A stretch of DNA of 64,000 bases from contig NZ_FOQT01000001.1 of the NCBI RefSeq assembly GCF_900113805.1, positions 658,411 through 722,410 of the forward strand. The letters are read 5' to 3'. This DNA comes from Halpernia frigidisoli (GTDB lineage: Bacteria; Bacteroidota; Bacteroidia; Flavobacteriales; Weeksellaceae). The position numbers were made by a program, and so were the translations under genes. The notes under the pieces are model-generated. The model made no database searches. It was not told the origin of the DNA and saw only the letters and a list, made by a program, of their open reading frames with translations. Every line of letters starts with the position of its first letter. The first letter of the stretch is position 1. This document shows positions 63,997 through 64,000 of this stretch, piece after piece.

Positions 63997-64000
63997 ATGC

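Noticed and set aside
1..64000. CRISPR array, tRNA or rRNA
   Set aside because: No regular spacer-repeat array and no tRNA- or rRNA-like sequence was seen when reading the gaps; the short tandem arrays have no spacers.

Overview
The window is a chromosomal segment of a low-GC member of the Bacteroidota, most likely a Flavobacteriia/Weeksellaceae organism (Chryseobacterium or Kaistella type). Evidence: a SusC/SusD glycan-uptake locus, a short primary sigma factor with no region 1.1, many promoters of the Bacteroidota type (TTTG, about 20 nt, then TAnnTTTG), no Shine-Dalgarno-like leaders, A-rich start regions, several TTG starts, and a GH97 SusB-type enzyme. The genus is inferred from gene style, not from a search.

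Layout. 1-9300: starch/maltodextrin utilisation locus (SusC tail, SusD, SusE-like starch binder, GH97 alpha-glucosidase, small membrane protein, GH13 amylase/neopullulanase, exported NTF2-like protein, SLC45/GPH-type MFS sugar transporter). 9487-10839: pirin and an FMN reductase. 10840-18300: purine block purM-purN-(TPR protein)-purH-purD-guaA, preceded by a candidate small structured RNA. 18514-24708: outer-membrane beta-barrel receptor, UbiB-type kinase, DEAD-box helicase and an SGNH hydrolase. 24797-31461: the most accessory-looking part. A decayed tail of an iron-containing alcohol dehydrogenase is separated from an intact homologue by a minus-strand module encoding a VIT1-type Fe/Mn transporter, two DUF2231 membrane proteins, an exported rubrerythrin, a K/E-rich lipoprotein and a two-component system whose kinase has a stop codon directly after its phospho-accepting His. 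31698-36809: uvrA, a frameshifted DUF1345 gene, a GNAT acetyltransferase and a methyltransferase. 36806-40109: ligD-ku (non-homologous end joining). 40610-49763: era, DoxX, a secreted beta-helix protein, a lipoprotein, a Nudix-type regulator, an acyl-CoA dehydrogenase, an AddB-like nuclease and rsmG. 49858-64000: housekeeping genes (aminotransferase, map, HAD protein, acyl-ACP desaturase, gpmI, UbiA prenyltransferase with mevalonate kinase, transporters, thiolase, bifunctional nuclease, sigA) and two short unknown ORFs.

Intergenic DNA carries at least three kinds of dispersed repeat. One is a foldback element with two near-identical copies 22 kb apart plus a diverged third copy. The second is a 'CGCAGATT' family with two copies. 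The third is a GC-richer element with a 17-bp perfect hairpin. There are also small tandem arrays, one of them 7 nt upstream of the guaA start. No tRNA, rRNA, CRISPR array, transposase, integrase or prophage was found.

No clearly new defence or biosynthetic system is visible. The best leads are the metal/peroxide module beside the alcohol dehydrogenase remnant, the nonsense-interrupted kinase inside it, the structured RNA upstream of purM, and the repeat families.
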